A DNA stretch of 59,768 nucleotides from NCBI GenBank assembly GCA_016871805.1, contig VHCG01000022.1, positions 1-59,768 of the forward strand, read 5' to 3'. Made by a program: the position numbers and the translations under genes. The notes beneath the pieces were generated by a model. The model ran no database searches. It was not told the origin of the DNA and saw only the letters and a list, made by a program, of their open reading frames with translations. Source of the DNA: Verrucomicrobiota bacterium (lineage in GTDB: Bacteria; Verrucomicrobiota; Verrucomicrobiia; Limisphaerales; UBA9464). This document shows positions 10,185-19,703 of the stretch, piece by piece (position 1 is the first letter of the stretch; each line of letters opens with the position of its first letter).

Positions 10185-11264
10185 TCAGCGCGCTGCGGCT
10201 GCGAGAGTCGGGCAGTCGGTGTACCCCTTCGCGCCCCCCGTGTAGAAGGTCGATGGATCCGGCGTGTTCAGCGGAGCCTTCGCCTGGATGCGGGCGGGCA
10301 TATCGGGATTCGCAAGGAATGCCGTGCCGAACGCAACGGCGTCGACCGCGCCTGATTCGACGGCGAGCGCGGCCTCGCCGGGCGAATAGCCCATGTTCGC
10401 GACCAGCGGCCCATGGAACGCGCGACGCGCCAGACCAAGCACATCGGCATGTTGCTGGCCGAGAAAATCGGCACGCATCACATGGAGATACGAAAGGCCG
10501 CGCGGCGACAGCGCGTGGCAGAGATGGTTTGTCAGTTCGACGAGATCGCTGTCCCGCATCGAACTGAAGCCGTTCAACGGAGAGAGGCGCAGCCCGACCC
10601 GGCCAGGACCGAAGACGCTGGCGACAGCGTCGACGACCTCCAGCATGAGCCTTGAGCGGTTCTCGAGGCCACCGCCATAGGAACCGCCGCAACGGTTGCT
10701 GCCATCACGCAGGACCTGGTCGAGCAGATATCCGTTCGCGCCATGCACCTCGACCCCGTCGAATCCCGCGCGATGGGCGTTCTCCGCCGCCCGGCGGAAT
10801 CCCTCAATGATTTCCGGGATCTCGTCGTCGGGCAGCTTACGCGGGGTCTCATAGGGCTTTGGGCCTTCGGGCATGTGGATCCCGCCGCCTTCGATCGCGA
10901 TCGCGCTTGGAGCGATCGGCTGCATTCCCCCGTTCAGGAGCGAATGGCAGGCTCGGCCGCCGTGCCAGAGCTGGAGATAGACGCGCCCGCCTGCCGCATG
11001 GACGGCGTCGGTGGTCTTGCGCCAGCCACGGACCTGGGCCTCCGAGTGGATGCCCGGGGCTCCCATGAAGGCACAGTTGTTGGGGATCGCCATGGTCGCC
11101 TCGGCGATGAGAAGCCCGGCGCTCGCCCACTGCGCGTAGTGGGTCGCGATCAGGTCGCCCGGAACATCACCCGCCTCCGACCGGCATCGCGTGAGCGGCG
11201 CCATGAGGATGCGGTTCGGAACCTCGAGCGAGCCAAGCTGGAGCGGTGAGAAGAGGGTCGGCAT
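10185..11264 (-). CDS. Old Yellow Enzyme family alkene reductase
   Basis: 359 residues from the [11 protein letters not shown] start, the length and start usual for NemA-type enzymes. Another ATG lies 27 bp upstream. It is an FMN-dependent ene-reductase that reduces activated C=C bonds, and often nitro compounds, with NAD(P)H. Motifs seen are [25 protein letters not shown], the substrate His/Asn pair in [16 protein letters not shown] (about 175-190), [14 protein letters not shown] with the proton-donor Tyr, and the FMN phosphate region LVANMGYS...[17 protein letters not shown]. The gene reads slightly lower in GC than its neighbours and uses more GCG/CGC codons, as if acquired from a proteobacterium (impression, not calculated). 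Confidence 0.93.
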   Translation of the reverse strand: MPTLFSPLQLGSLEVPNRILMAPLTRCRSEAGDVPGDLIATHYAQWASAGLLIAEATMAIPNNCAFMGAPGIHSEAQVRGWRKTTDAVHAAGGRVYLQLWHGGRACHSLLNGGMQPIAPSAIAIEGGGIHMPEGPKPYETPRKLPDDEIPEIIEGFRRAAENAHRAGFDGVEVHGANGYLLDQVLRDGSNRCGGSYGGGLENRSRLMLEVVDAVASVFGPGRVGLRLSPLNGFSSMRDSDLVELTNHLCHALSPRGLSYLHVMRADFLGQQHADVLGLARRAFHGPLVANMGYSPGEAALAVESGAVDAVAFGTAFLANPDMPARIQAKAPLNTPDPSTFYTGGAKGYTDCPTLAAAAR

Positions 11265-11511
11265 GGAACTGGATTCGGTGGGGTTGGGCATAAGACTCCG
11301 GAACGGTGGAGGCGACCGGGACCAGTCCAGCACTGTTGGGAGCAGCACCAGATTCCGGGGAGAAGATGGGGGTCTGCGCGAACTCTGTCATCCCATCAGA
11401 CGCTAGGCTGTCCCCGGGGTTGGGCGACCGCGGGGTGTCGTGCGTGCGCCTCATGATGCAGGGCACTGCATCACCCACCACGGCCGTGGGCCACACTCTC
11501 CGGTCCTGGTC

Positions 11512-14142
11512 CTAGGCCATTCCCACCGGTCCCATCCGCTTCCAATGGAGGACTGGTTCCCGCGCCTCGCGGGAGGCGTGGAGGTCGACCTCCAGTTCGA
11601 TCACCCAGTCGTTGAGAGCGTCGGGATCCACCAGGACCTGTTCGATCCGCCAGCGGGATCGGTCCTCGGAGGGGATTACATGGGTGTGGCGCAGGTTCCG
11701 GGCCTCGGGATGGAAACAGAACGCCTCATGCTCCTGGTGATAGGCCTCGAGGGCCTGGCCCCAAAGGGTCCCCGGGGTCTGCGGGACGGCCGATGGTCCC
11801 GATGAGGCCAGCCGCTCGGGATCCACCCGGACCAGCCCCTCCGCCGTGGCCCAGTCGGCGTCGACCAAGGCCCGCATCAGGTTGAAGACCCGGGGACGGA
11901 TCAGTGCCAGGAAGGCCTTGCCGTCCCGGGTGATGTCCTGGGCGGCCTCCTCGGCACCTGGGGGACGGATCTCCGGGGCATCCGGCCGGGTGGGAACCCG
12001 CGAGGGATCCCGCAGCTTCTCCCATTCGTCGAGAAGGCTGGAATCCACCTGGCGCAGCATGAGCCGCAGGGACTCCTCCATCTCGAGCAGTGTCTCGGTC
12101 TTGGCGGCCGCGGGGACGGTCTGGGAGAGCACCTTGTAGACGCTGTTGAGATGGCGGAGCAGAACGCCCTCGGCACGCTGCAGCTCATAGAGCCGGAGGT
12201 AGTCGGCGAAGGTCCGGAACTCCTCGAACATCTCGCGGGCGATGCTCTTCGGACGAATGTTCTCCTGTCCGACCCACGGATGACGGGCCGCCCAGGCGTT
12301 GAAGGTCTCGTAGATGAACTCCCGTCGCGGCTTCGGATGCTCCAGCTTCTCGAGCTCCTCCATCCGCTGGTCGTAGTCCATCCTCTGCGCCTTCAGCTCG
12401 GCCACCTTCTGGGACTTCAGCCGGTTCAGCTGGGCCCTCAGGATGACATCGGGATCCTCCAGGATGGATTCGACGAGCGTGATGACGTCGAGGCCGTATT
12501 CGGGCGCCTCGCGATCGAGGATCGGAAGGGTGTCGAGCAGGAACAGCGACAGGGCCTGGTTGAGGGAGAAGTCCTCCGGGAGGCTGACATTCACCCGGAG
12601 CCTGGGACCGGCCTCGTCGGGCCCTGCGATCGTGATGATCTGGCGTTCGACCAGCGATCGGAACAGCTGCCAGCCCCGTTTCCGATGGACCCGCTTCTGG
12701 TTGGGCGACTCGTGGGATCGCCGGATGAGATCCGCCATGGCGGCACAGCCATCGCCCGGACGCCCAAGCACCTGGAGGAGGGTCGCGTGGGTGACCTGGA
12801 AGCGTGAGGTTAGCCGTTCCGGGGGCGAGTTCTGGAGCCGCTCATAGGTCTTGCCATCCCAGTTCACGAAGTTTTTGTCGGGCGCCTGGCGCTTCACCAC
12901 CTTCTTGCCGTCCCGCCTGGCCTTCTCCTCGAGCTTGAGATTCTCGATGACGTGCTCGGGGGCCTGGGCCACGACCCAGCCCACGGAGTCGAACCCCTTG
13001 CGGCCCGCCCGTCCGGCGATCTGGTGGAAGTCGCGCACGGTCAGGATGCCGACCTTCTGGCCATCGAACTTGCACAGCCGCGTGAACAGCACGGTGCGGA
13101 TCGGGACGTTGATCCCAACGCCGAGGGTGTCGGTGCCACAGATGACCTTGAGGAGGCCCTTCTGCGCGAGCTGTTCGACGAGGATGCGGTACTTCGGCAA
13201 CAGGCCCGCGTGGTGGAGTCCGATCCCCTGTCGGAGCCACTTCCTGAGCTCGGGTCCGTACGGGCTGCTGAAGCGGAACCCCTCGAGCTCCGAGGCCAGC
13301 ACGGCCTTCTCCTCGCGGGTCGCCACCGGGAGGCTGGTGAAGTCCTGGGCGCTCTCGGCCGCCTCGACCTGCGTGAAATGCACTACGTAGACCGGCGCCT
13401 TCCCGTCGGCCAGGAGCGTCTCGACCGTCTGGGCCAACGGAGTCTCGGCATAGGAGAACTCCAGGGGCACCGGCCGGGTCACGGACTTCACGATCGTCGT
13501 GACCCGCCCGTTCAGCCGGGTCAGCTCCCCGGCGAAGAAGTCCGTCTCGCCCAGCGTGGCCGACATCAGGAGGAAGCGGGTCTGTGGGAGGGTCAGCAAC
13601 GGGATCTGCCACGCCGCGCCCCGGTCGCGATCGGAGTAGTAGTGGAACTCGTCCATGACGACGTCGTGGACCCGTGCCTCGGGACCGTCCCGGAGGGCGA
13701 TGTTGGCGAGGATCTCCGCCGTGCAGCAGAGGATGGGCGCATCGTGGTTGACCGTGGCGTCGCCCGTGGCGAGGCCGACGTTCTCGGGTCCGAACTCCCG
13801 GCACAGGGCGAGCCACTTCTCGTTGACGAGGGCCTTGATCGGACAGGTGTAGACCGAGCGTCGACCCCGGGCGATCGACTGGAAGTGGAGGGCTGCGGCC
13901 ACGAGGGACTTTCCCGACCCGGTCGGCGTGTTGAGGATCACATTGTGGTCCTCGAACAGCTCGAGGATCGCCTCCTCCTGGGCCGGGTACAGCGAGAGTC
14001 CCCGGGACGTGGCGTGGCCGAGGAATCCCCCGAGCAGCGCATCGCTGCCGGTGGAGGTCATCCGGACCAGCTGGTCATAGAGGGTCACCGCGGGAAGGAA
14101 GCCACAGCCGTGGACGAAGAGCACGGGTTTAGAGCCGGTCAC
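11512..14142 (-). CDS. DEAD/DEAH-box RNA helicase with DUF3516 domain (Ski2-like)
   Basis: 876 residues. An in-frame ATG at 14061 would give 849 residues beginning [12 protein letters not shown], which fits the family better. Helicase motifs seen are motif [10 protein letters not shown] (71-79), [11 protein letters not shown] (Ia), motif II MDEFHYY (163-169), SATLG (III), and [10 protein letters not shown] (VI, about 374). From about 420 to the end is the long C-terminal region typical of DUF3516 helicases, which are found in Actinobacteria and a few other phyla and have no well-defined role. An RNA or nucleic-acid remodelling function is inferred. It is divergent from the thymidylate kinase gene at 14454. 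It ends in TAG with no coding-like extension beyond. Confidence 0.88.
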   Translation of the reverse strand: MTGSKPVLFVHGCGFLPAVTLYDQLVRMTSTGSDALLGGFLGHATSRGLSLYPAQEEAILELFEDHNVILNTPTGSGKSLVAAALHFQSIARGRRSVYTCPIKALVNEKWLALCREFGPENVGLATGDATVNHDAPILCCTAEILANIALRDGPEARVHDVVMDEFHYYSDRDRGAAWQIPLLTLPQTRFLLMSATLGETDFFAGELTRLNGRVTTIVKSVTRPVPLEFSYAETPLAQTVETLLADGKAPVYVVHFTQVEAAESAQDFTSLPVATREEKAVLASELEGFRFSSPYGPELRKWLRQGIGLHHAGLLPKYRILVEQLAQKGLLKVICGTDTLGVGINVPIRTVLFTRLCKFDGQKVGILTVRDFHQIAGRAGRKGFDSVGWVVAQAPEHVIENLKLEEKARRDGKKVVKRQAPDKNFVNWDGKTYERLQNSPPERLTSRFQVTHATLLQVLGRPGDGCAAMADLIRRSHESPNQKRVHRKRGWQLFRSLVERQIITIAGPDEAGPRLRVNVSLPEDFSLNQALSLFLLDTLPILDREAPEYGLDVITLVESILEDPDVILRAQLNRLKSQKVAELKAQRMDYDQRMEELEKLEHPKPRREFIYETFNAWAARHPWVGQENIRPKSIAREMFEEFRTFADYLRLYELQRAEGVLLRHLNSVYKVLSQTVPAAAKTETLLEMEESLRLMLRQVDSSLLDEWEKLRDPSRVPTRPDAPEIRPPGAEEAAQDITRDGKAFLALIRPRVFNLMRALVDADWATAEGLVRVDPERLASSGPSAVPQTPGTLWGQALEAYHQEHEAFCFHPEARNLRHTHVIPSEDRSRWRIEQVLVDPDALNDWVIELEVDLHASREAREPVLHWKRMGPVGMA

Positions 14143-14290
14143 CGAACGTTTCGGAGGACTCGGACGGCGGCGATTTCCAGGGGAACCGCGATTGTGAACA
14201 TCTTCTGAAATGGACCCTTGCGTTCGTCGGGGCGGGGAGGAACCTCGGACCCGGAATCCCGTGGCCCCGCTGGGTTTCCGCGCCGTTTTC

Positions 14291-14310
14291 CCGGGAGTTC
14301 AGTCTCCCGG
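14291..14310 (+). other. Hairpin in the leader upstream of tmk
   Basis: CCGGGAG TTCAGT CTCCCGG gives a perfect 7-bp GC-rich stem with a 6-nt loop. No T-run follows. It ends 9 bp before the terminator-like structure at 14320. Confidence 0.6.
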
Positions 14311-14319
14311 AGGTGGGGT

Positions 14320-14356
14320 GGCCGGGGATGGCCTTCGGGTCGTCCCCGGCCTTTTT
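14320..14356 (+). terminator. Intrinsic terminator with no gene in front of it
   Basis: GGCCGGGGA at 14320-14328 pairs perfectly with TCCCCGGCC at 14343-14351. The 14-nt loop itself contains a smaller TTCG turn, and TTTTT follows at 14352-14356. The orientation is plus strand, but the only gene upstream on that side (the helicase) runs the other way. It may end a small RNA or act as an attenuator for tmk. Confidence 0.7.
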
Positions 14357-14453
14357 CATGCCCTGAAGGATCCCGCTTGAATCGCCCGTGCGGCAGGGTG
14401 TTCCGAAATTCGACTTTGTGATTCGGGGCCGACGTTCCTAAGTTTCCCCCCAC

Positions 14454-15143
14454 ATGAACCGCACCGTCGCCGAGTTGGGATTCCCAGGACGGTTGATCGC
14501 CGTGGAGGGTCTCGACGGCTCCGGGAAATCCACCCAGGTGCACCTGCTCCAGAAGTGGCTCGAGCAGCAGGGCTGCAAGGTGTTCTTTTCTAGTTGGAAC
14601 TCGTCGGCTCTCGTCAAGAGCGCCACCAGCCGGGGCAAGAAGGAGAACCTCCTCACGCCGACCACCTTCAGCCTGATCCATGCGACCGACTTCGCCGACC
14701 GATACGAGCGCCAGCTGCTGCCGCTCCTGAGGGCGGGGTACATCGTCCTCTGCGACCGCTACATCTTCACGGCCTTCGCCCGGGACGTCGTCCGGGGTGT
14801 CCCGCCCGACTGGGTCCGGGGTGTCTACAGCCACGCCGCCCTGCCCGACCTGATCTTCTTCTTCAAGGCCAGCCTCGAGGTCTCCCTCGCCCGCATCCTC
14901 GACAACCGACCCGTCCTCAAGTTCCACGAGGCCGGCATGGATCTGCAGCTGTCCACCAACCCCTATGAAAGCTTCCGGCTGTTCCAGGGACGGATCTTCG
15001 AGCAGTACCTGGCGATTTTCATGGAGTTCAACTTCGTCATGATCGACGCGAACGACCGGATCGAGGCGCAGCAGGACGTGGTCCGGCGCCTCGTCTCGGG
15101 CCACATCCGTCTCGCCGACTACCGCACCGCCTCGGCCACCTGA
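14454..15143 (+). CDS. tmk: Thymidylate kinase (dTMP kinase)
   Basis: 229 residues. It phosphorylates dTMP to dTDP in dTTP synthesis. The P-loop is intact (GLDGSGKSTQ, 19-28), followed by LHATDF-type sequence (IHATDFADRYERQLLP) and the catalytic DR[YH] motif in VLCDRYIFTAFARDVVRG (about 97-114). It is a little longer than the usual 205-215 residues. The next gene starts 3 bp after its stop and encodes a paralogue, so the pair is co-transcribed. Either protein, or both together, could supply the dTMP kinase activity. This one has the normal P-loop lysine and is the better candidate. Confidence 0.88.
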   Translation: MNRTVAELGFPGRLIAVEGLDGSGKSTQVHLLQKWLEQQGCKVFFSSWNSSALVKSATSRGKKENLLTPTTFSLIHATDFADRYERQLLPLLRAGYIVLCDRYIFTAFARDVVRGVPPDWVRGVYSHAALPDLIFFFKASLEVSLARILDNRPVLKFHEAGMDLQLSTNPYESFRLFQGRIFEQYLAIFMEFNFVMIDANDRIEAQQDVVRRLVSGHIRLADYRTASAT

Positions 15144-15146
15144 CCC

Positions 15147-15920
15147 ATGCCCCGCCGCCCTGCCAGACCCGCCCCCCGGACCTCCACCCGGTCGACCGCC
15201 AGCACCCGGGTGGTCGTTCCCGAGATCACGCCGAAGACGTTCTTCGGACACGGCCTGCCCGGGGTCGATCTGGAGAAGCTCACCGGGAAGCTGATCGTGA
15301 TCGAGGGCGCGGACGGATCAGGCCGGTCGACCCAGATCTCCCGGCTGGTCGAATGGCTCGAGGGCACGGGCCATGCCACGCTGCAGGTCGGGCTCAAGCG
15401 GTCGACGCTCGTCAGCGAACAGCTCGAGCAGGCCCAGCAGGGCAACATCCTCTCCCGCACCACCCTGTCGCTGTTCTACGCGACCGACTTCGCCGACCAG
15501 CTGGAACACGCCATGCTGCCCGCGCTGCGGGCCGGAGCCGTGGTGCTCGCCGACCGCTACATCTACACCCTCATGGCCCGCGACCTGGTCCGGGGCATGG
15601 ACGAGAGGTGGCTGCGGAACCTGTACGGCATCGCGCTGGTGCCCGACGCCGTGTTCTACCTCGAGGTCTCCCCGGAGCAGCTCGTCCAGCGCGTGTTCGC
15701 CAAGAACCAGTCGCTCGACTTCTGGGAGAGCGGCATGGACCTCGGCCTGTCGCGCGACATGTTCGACAGCTTCCTCAAGTACCAGGCCGCGATGCGGGAG
15801 ACGTTCCGCCGGCTCCAGTCCACCTACCGGTTCCGGATCATCGACGGAGAACGCTCCACGGCCTCGATCAACGAGGAACTGAAGACCCGCATCGGGGTGG
15901 TCCTGGCCTCGGGGCGCTGA
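15147..15920 (+). CDS. Thymidylate-kinase-like protein with altered P-loop
   Basis: 257 residues, paralogous to the preceding kinase, with an N-terminal extension of about 45 residues rich in Arg, Pro, Ser and Thr. The P-loop reads GADGSGRSTQ (54-63): the DNA is ggc cgg tcg, so the lysine that normally contacts the nucleotide phosphates is arginine (residue 60). Other parts are kept, including LFYATDFADQLEHAMLPALRAG, the DRY motif (VVLADRYIYTLMARDLVRG) and a conserved C-terminal half. It could be a kinase with other specificity, a partner subunit of the first protein, or a regulatory pseudo-kinase. The 3-bp spacing to tmk supports a shared function. Confidence 0.8.
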   Translation: MPRRPARPAPRTSTRSTASTRVVVPEITPKTFFGHGLPGVDLEKLTGKLIVIEGADGSGRSTQISRLVEWLEGTGHATLQVGLKRSTLVSEQLEQAQQGNILSRTTLSLFYATDFADQLEHAMLPALRAGAVVLADRYIYTLMARDLVRGMDERWLRNLYGIALVPDAVFYLEVSPEQLVQRVFAKNQSLDFWESGMDLGLSRDMFDSFLKYQAAMRETFRRLQSTYRFRIIDGERSTASINEELKTRIGVVLASGR

Positions 15921-15968
15921 ACCACGGCCGTCAACCGCATCGAACCCGGCGCGGCAGACGGCAAAGGG

Positions 15969-16430
15969 TCAGGCGAGGGGGCGCTTCGTCTTGGAGACCA
16001 GTCGGATATCCCCGATCACCATGGATCGGTCGACCGCCTTGCACATGTCGTAGAGCGTCAGGGCCGCGACGCTCACCGCCATCAACGCCTCCATCTCCAC
16101 CCCGGTGCCGGCAACGATCCCGGTGGTGGCCCGGATCACGATGCGATCGCGGGTCGAGGGAATCTCGAGGTCGACATCGCACCGCGTCAGGGCGAGCGGA
16201 TGGCACAGCGGGATGAGGTCGGCGGTCCGTTTGGCGGCGATGATCCCGGCGAGCCGGGCGGTGGCGAGGACGTTGCCCTTGGCGATGGCGTTGGATTCCA
16301 CCAGACGCAGCGTCGCCTCCGACAGGCGGATCTCACCCGAGGCGACCGCCTCGCGGGCGATGGAGGGCTTGGCCGAGACGTCGACCATCCGGGCGTCACC
16401 GGCGTCGTCGATGTGGGACAGTGTCGACAT
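15969..16430 (-). CDS. moaC: Cyclic pyranopterin monophosphate synthase MoaC
   Basis: 153 residues from MSTLSHIDDAGDARMVDVSA. It converts the 3',8-cyclised GTP product made by MoaA into cyclic pyranopterin monophosphate for molybdenum cofactor synthesis. It has the conserved LIPLCHPLALT (73-83), the VEMEALMAVSVAALTLYDMCKAVDR block with Asp128 and Lys131 at the usual places, and the terminal LVSKTKR. The length is normal. It converges with the kinase gene at 15920. The moaA gene is 33 kb away on the same strand (49147-50217). Confidence 0.96.
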   Translation of the reverse strand: MSTLSHIDDAGDARMVDVSAKPSIAREAVASGEIRLSEATLRLVESNAIAKGNVLATARLAGIIAAKRTADLIPLCHPLALTRCDVDLEIPSTRDRIVIRATTGIVAGTGVEMEALMAVSVAALTLYDMCKAVDRSMVIGDIRLVSKTKRPLA

Positions 16431-16552
16431 GCCCCGACACTGCGGTGTCGGGGGGGCTTGGCAAGCCGTAGGGCCAACCGTACGGCCACCGGATTCCCTA
16501 CTGGCAAACCTCGGGGCCCGCCTCCACCTTCCCTCAAGAGAGTCCGTCTGGA

Positions 16553-16837
16553 ATGTCCACCACCGCACCATCCGTCTCCTGCGAGGTCACCGTGAAGAAC
16601 AAGAACGGTGTCCACGCCCGTCCCTCGTCGCAGTTCGTCAAGCTGGCCAGCAGCTTCAACTGCGAGGTCTGGGTCGAGAAGGACGGCGAATCGATCAACG
16701 GCAAGAGCATCATGGGGCTCCTCCTCCTGGCAGCCGGTCCGGGGAGCGCCCTTCGGATCACCTGCTCCGGGATCGACGCCCAGAGAGCCCTCCAGCAGCT
16801 CGAGGCCCTCGTCCAGGGCGGCTTCGGCGAGGACTAG
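16553..16837 (+). CDS. HPr family phosphocarrier protein
   Basis: 94 residues. The active-site histidine is His21 in KNGVHARPSSQFVKLAS, and the regulatory serine is Ser52 in INGKSIMGLLLLAAG. It carries phosphate from enzyme I to PTS proteins, or in PTS-poor bacteria works in an HPr-kinase regulatory circuit. No PTS gene or hprK is in the window, so the role here is open. The kept Ser-containing site suggests HPr kinase regulation (inference). gatC follows 26 bp downstream. Confidence 0.93.
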   Translation: MSTTAPSVSCEVTVKNKNGVHARPSSQFVKLASSFNCEVWVEKDGESINGKSIMGLLLLAAGPGSALRITCSGIDAQRALQQLEALVQGGFGED

Positions 16838-16863
16838 ACGCCACCCCCTGCCCCACCGCCACG

Positions 16864-17145
16864 ATGTCCGACTTCAACATCCAGTACGTCGCCCGCCTGG
16901 CCCGGATCGAGCTGACGCCCGAGGAACAGCAACGGCTCGGCGACCAGCTCGGCAACATCCTCGGCTACGTCGCCAAGCTGAAGGAGGTCGACGTCGAGGG
17001 CATCGAGCCCACCGCCCACGCCTTCCCGCTCACGAACATCATGCGTCCCGACGAGACCCATCCCCCGATGGACCACGAGGACGCGCTGCGCAACGCCCCG
17101 GCCAAGGCAGGAGGGCTGTTCGTGGTTCCCAAGATCGTGGAGTAG
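16864..17145 (+). CDS. gatC: Asp-tRNA(Asn)/Glu-tRNA(Gln) amidotransferase subunit C
   Basis: 93 residues, full length for GatC. Typical features are VARLARIELTPEEQQRLGDQLGNILGYVAKLKEVDVEGIEPTAHAFPL and the C-terminal FVVPKIVE. GatC holds the GatA amidase and GatB kinase subunits together in the enzyme that makes Gln-tRNA(Gln) or Asn-tRNA(Asn). gatA and gatB do not follow it here: the next gene is on the other strand, so they must be elsewhere. Confidence 0.95.
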   Translation: MSDFNIQYVARLARIELTPEEQQRLGDQLGNILGYVAKLKEVDVEGIEPTAHAFPLTNIMRPDETHPPMDHEDALRNAPAKAGGLFVVPKIVE

Positions 17146-17274
17146 AGCCGCCCCCGGGGACGCCCCCCACGGCGGGACCGAGAGTCCCTCTCGGATCCCC
17201 AATCCAGAATCACGAAACTAGGTTCGGAGACTCGGAGACTGGGGATTCGGGATACCGCAACCGCGTCAATCGCC

Positions 17275-17754
17275 TCAGGAGGCCACCAACGGAGCGAGAT
17301 TCTCGTTCCTCTGAACCATGTCCTGGAGGGAAGGCTCCACCCGGAGGCATTCGAGAACAAGCCGACGTGCTTCCTCCTTGTTCCCGAGGATCGACTCGTA
17401 GCAGGCCAGGTGAAAGTTCCACAGACCACAGGTGCGCGCCTCGTCCGGGGCCGACAGCAGCGCCAGTCGGCACTCGGGGATCCGCCCCATCTCGTACAGG
17501 CAGCACCCCCAGGCGATGAAACGGTCGACCGGGGCGCCGGCCCGTCCGCAGAGCACGGTGTAGGACCGCGCCGCCTCGTCCCAGCGATCCATCTGCTGGA
17601 GGATGACCGCCCGGAGCTCGAGGGTCTCGGTGCGGTTGCGATCCTCGACCGGGAGACGGTCGAGCTCGCCCAGCGCCTCGGTGTACGAGCCCAGCTCGAA
17701 CCAGCCGATGGCGGCACGCAGCACGTGGTTCAGATGGGACTCCAGCACAGACAT
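17275..17754 (-). CDS. Small TPR protein
   Basis: 159 residues from MSVLESHLNHVLRAA. An ATG 27 bp upstream is an alternative. Two to three TPR-like helical pairs are visible (AAIGWFELGSYTEALGELDRL, AVILQQMDRWDEAARSYTVL, LACYESILGNKEEARRLVLE). There is no signal peptide. It lies just downstream of coaD on the same strand, with a gap of about 50 bp, and is probably co-transcribed. No specific function can be given. Confidence 0.75.
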   Translation of the reverse strand: MSVLESHLNHVLRAAIGWFELGSYTEALGELDRLPVEDRNRTETLELRAVILQQMDRWDEAARSYTVLCGRAGAPVDRFIAWGCCLYEMGRIPECRLALLSAPDEARTCGLWNFHLACYESILGNKEEARRLVLECLRVEPSLQDMVQRNENLAPLVAS

Positions 17755-17805
17755 CAACGTGGCACCAATCCCCCACCCCACAACTGGACAACCCGAACCC
17801 GCGTC

Positions 17806-18282
17806 TCAGGGCCGACGGGGTTTCAGGGCGGCGACGACCGCAGGGGGCACGAAGGGAGCCACATCTCCTCCCAGACGCGAGATCTCCTTCACCATCCGGG
17901 AGCTCAGGAACGTGTAGGTGTCCTTCGGCGTCATGAACAGGGTCTCCACCTGCTCGTTCAGCCGCCGGTTCATGAGGGCGAGCTGGAACTCGAATTCGAA
18001 GTCGCTGACCGCCCGCAGACCCCGAAGCACCGCGCAGGCCTGGCGTCGGACCACATAGTCCACCAGCAGTCCTTCGAAGGCATCGGCCTCCACGTTGGAG
18101 ATCCCCCGGATCGATTCCCGCACGAGTCGGGTCCGCTCGTCGACCGAGAACAGGGGCTGCTTCGACTCGTTCCGCGCCACCGCCACCACTACGCGGTCGA
18201 AGATGCGGGAGGCACGATGCACGACGTCGAGATGCCCGTTGTGGAACGGGTCGAAGCTCCCTGGGTAGATCACCGTGCGCAT
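17806..18282 (-). CDS. coaD: Pantetheine-phosphate adenylyltransferase
   Basis: 158 residues, normal length. It transfers AMP from ATP to 4'-phosphopantetheine, the fourth step of coenzyme A synthesis. The nucleotidyltransferase motif (T/S)xGH is present in YPGSFDPFHNGHLDVV (6-21), together with VLRGLRAVSDFEFEFQLALMNR and FLSSRMVKEISRLGGDV. All active-site blocks look intact. Confidence 0.97.
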   Translation of the reverse strand: MRTVIYPGSFDPFHNGHLDVVHRASRIFDRVVVAVARNESKQPLFSVDERTRLVRESIRGISNVEADAFEGLLVDYVVRRQACAVLRGLRAVSDFEFEFQLALMNRRLNEQVETLFMTPKDTYTFLSSRMVKEISRLGGDVAPFVPPAVVAALKPRRP

Positions 18283-18561
18283 GCCACGACGCTAGCGCCG
18301 ACTCCCGCCGGGGAAAGGGCAAAGGCCAGGGGCCCGATGGCCACGATGCCCCAACCGTCCTTGAAGGAGGCCGGTCCCGCGTGGATGGCGAGGCCCACGA
18401 CAGCGCCCCGCTGGGTCGTGTCGACCCACCTGGACCGGCATGCCGGAGAACCCGGCCGTGAGGTGGGGGTTTCCGGATTCTCCCTGACGCGTCCTGCATC
18501 CCCTGACCCGGTGCCGCCTGCAAGGTTGTCGCCCCTTCGTCGTCTTCCTAGTCTCCCATCG

Positions 18562-19677
18562 ATGGTCCCCCGACTCCCCGCACCCCTCCGACTCCTGCCC
18601 CTGATCGTCCTCCTGGCCGCGGCGCTCCCCACCCGTGGCGAGACCCCGAAGGCTCCGAAGACCCGCAACGTCTTCCTCATCACGGCCGACGGACTCCGTC
18701 GTGAGGAGGTCTTCGAGGGGGCCGATCCCCTCCTGATCTCCAAGGAATACGGCAACGTCGGAAACACCAACCTCGTCCGGAAGGAGTTCCTCGCCGAGGA
18801 TCCTGGTGAGTGCCGCCGGAAGCTGTTCCCCTTCCTTTGGGGCACCGTTGCCAAACAGGGACAGCTCCTCGGGAATCCGAGACTCGGGTCGGAGGTCCGG
18901 GTCTCGAACGGACGCAACTTCTCGTACCCGGGCTACAACGAGTTCCTCACCGGCGTCGCCGACCCCCGGATCACGAGCAACGACAAGAACCTCAACGCCA
19001 ACACGAACGTCTTCGAGTGGCTGCACCAGCGACCCGGCTTCAAGGGCAAGGTCGCCGCGGCTGTCAACTGGGACGTGATCCCTTGGATCCTCAACTGTCC
19101 CCGGTCCCGGATCCCTGTCTGGAGCGGGTTCGATGTCCCCGAGGGCACACCGCGGCTGCCCGTTCCGGAGGCCCTCACCACGATGGTCGACCATGGGAAG
19201 ACGATCTGGTCGGGCGTGCTGCTCGACACCTTCGTGGGCTTCGCGGCGACCCACACGGTCCGCAAGATGAAGCCCCGCGCGATGTACATCGCCTTCGGGG
19301 AGACCGACGACTGGGCGCACGAGGGGAACTACGAGCGGTACCTGCGCTCGGCCCAGGGGTTCGACCGGTTCATCGGCGAGCTCTGGACCCTTGTGCAGTC
19401 GATGCCGCAGTACCGGAACCGGACCACCTTCGTGATCACAGTGGACCACGGACGGGGTCCCGCCCCGATGGCCTGGAAGAACCACGGGCGCGAAATCGTG
19501 GACTCCGCCGGCATGTGGATGGCGATCCTGGGCCCGGACACCCCGCCGCTGGGCGAGCGACGCAACGTGCCTTCCGTGAAACAGGCCCAGACCGCCGCGA
19601 CCCTTGCCGCGCTGCTCGGCGAGGAGTTCCACAAGGCGAGCCCCCAGGCGGCACCTCCGATCGGGTTCGTGTTCTGA
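18562..19677 (+). CDS. Exported alkaline-phosphatase-superfamily hydrolase
   Basis: 371 residues from the ATG at 18562, with a cleavable signal peptide (RLLPLIVLLAAALPTRG). The fold belongs to the alkaline phosphatase/sulfatase/phosphodiesterase superfamily. Metal ligands are suggested by TADGLRREEVF (Asp43), ETDDWAHEGNYERYL (about 245-259, an Asp and His pair) and TVDHGRG (about 293). The SYPGYNEFLTG segment near 121 takes the place of the usual nucleophile loop. It probably cleaves a phosphate or sulfate ester in the periplasm, but the substrate is unknown. The SUMF1-TIM barrel gene follows 26 bp downstream, which matters because SUMF1 relatives can activate sulfatases. There is no C/S-x-P-x-R formylglycine motif in this protein. 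Confidence 0.8.
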   Translation: MVPRLPAPLRLLPLIVLLAAALPTRGETPKAPKTRNVFLITADGLRREEVFEGADPLLISKEYGNVGNTNLVRKEFLAEDPGECRRKLFPFLWGTVAKQGQLLGNPRLGSEVRVSNGRNFSYPGYNEFLTGVADPRITSNDKNLNANTNVFEWLHQRPGFKGKVAAAVNWDVIPWILNCPRSRIPVWSGFDVPEGTPRLPVPEALTTMVDHGKTIWSGVLLDTFVGFAATHTVRKMKPRAMYIAFGETDDWAHEGNYERYLRSAQGFDRFIGELWTLVQSMPQYRNRTTFVITVDHGRGPAPMAWKNHGREIVDSAGMWMAILGPDTPPLGERRNVPSVKQAQTAATLAALLGEEFHKASPQAAPPIGFVF

Positions 19678-19703
19678 GGGCCCTGTCCGTCCCCTTCCCC
19701 GAG

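Larger units (their letters stand above)
14143..14453. other. Divergent intergenic region with leader structures
   Basis: About 310 bp between the helicase and tmk start codons. It holds two strong plus-strand hairpins, described in the next two entries, and no credible ORF. A promoter for tmk would have to lie either upstream of these structures, making them part of the leader, or in the 97 bp between the terminator and the ATG. Confidence 0.6.

Noticed and set aside
14139-15251. Minus-strand open frame (370 codons) opposite tmk
   Set aside because: The plus strand has a full thymidylate kinase. The shadow has only acidic low-complexity sequence.
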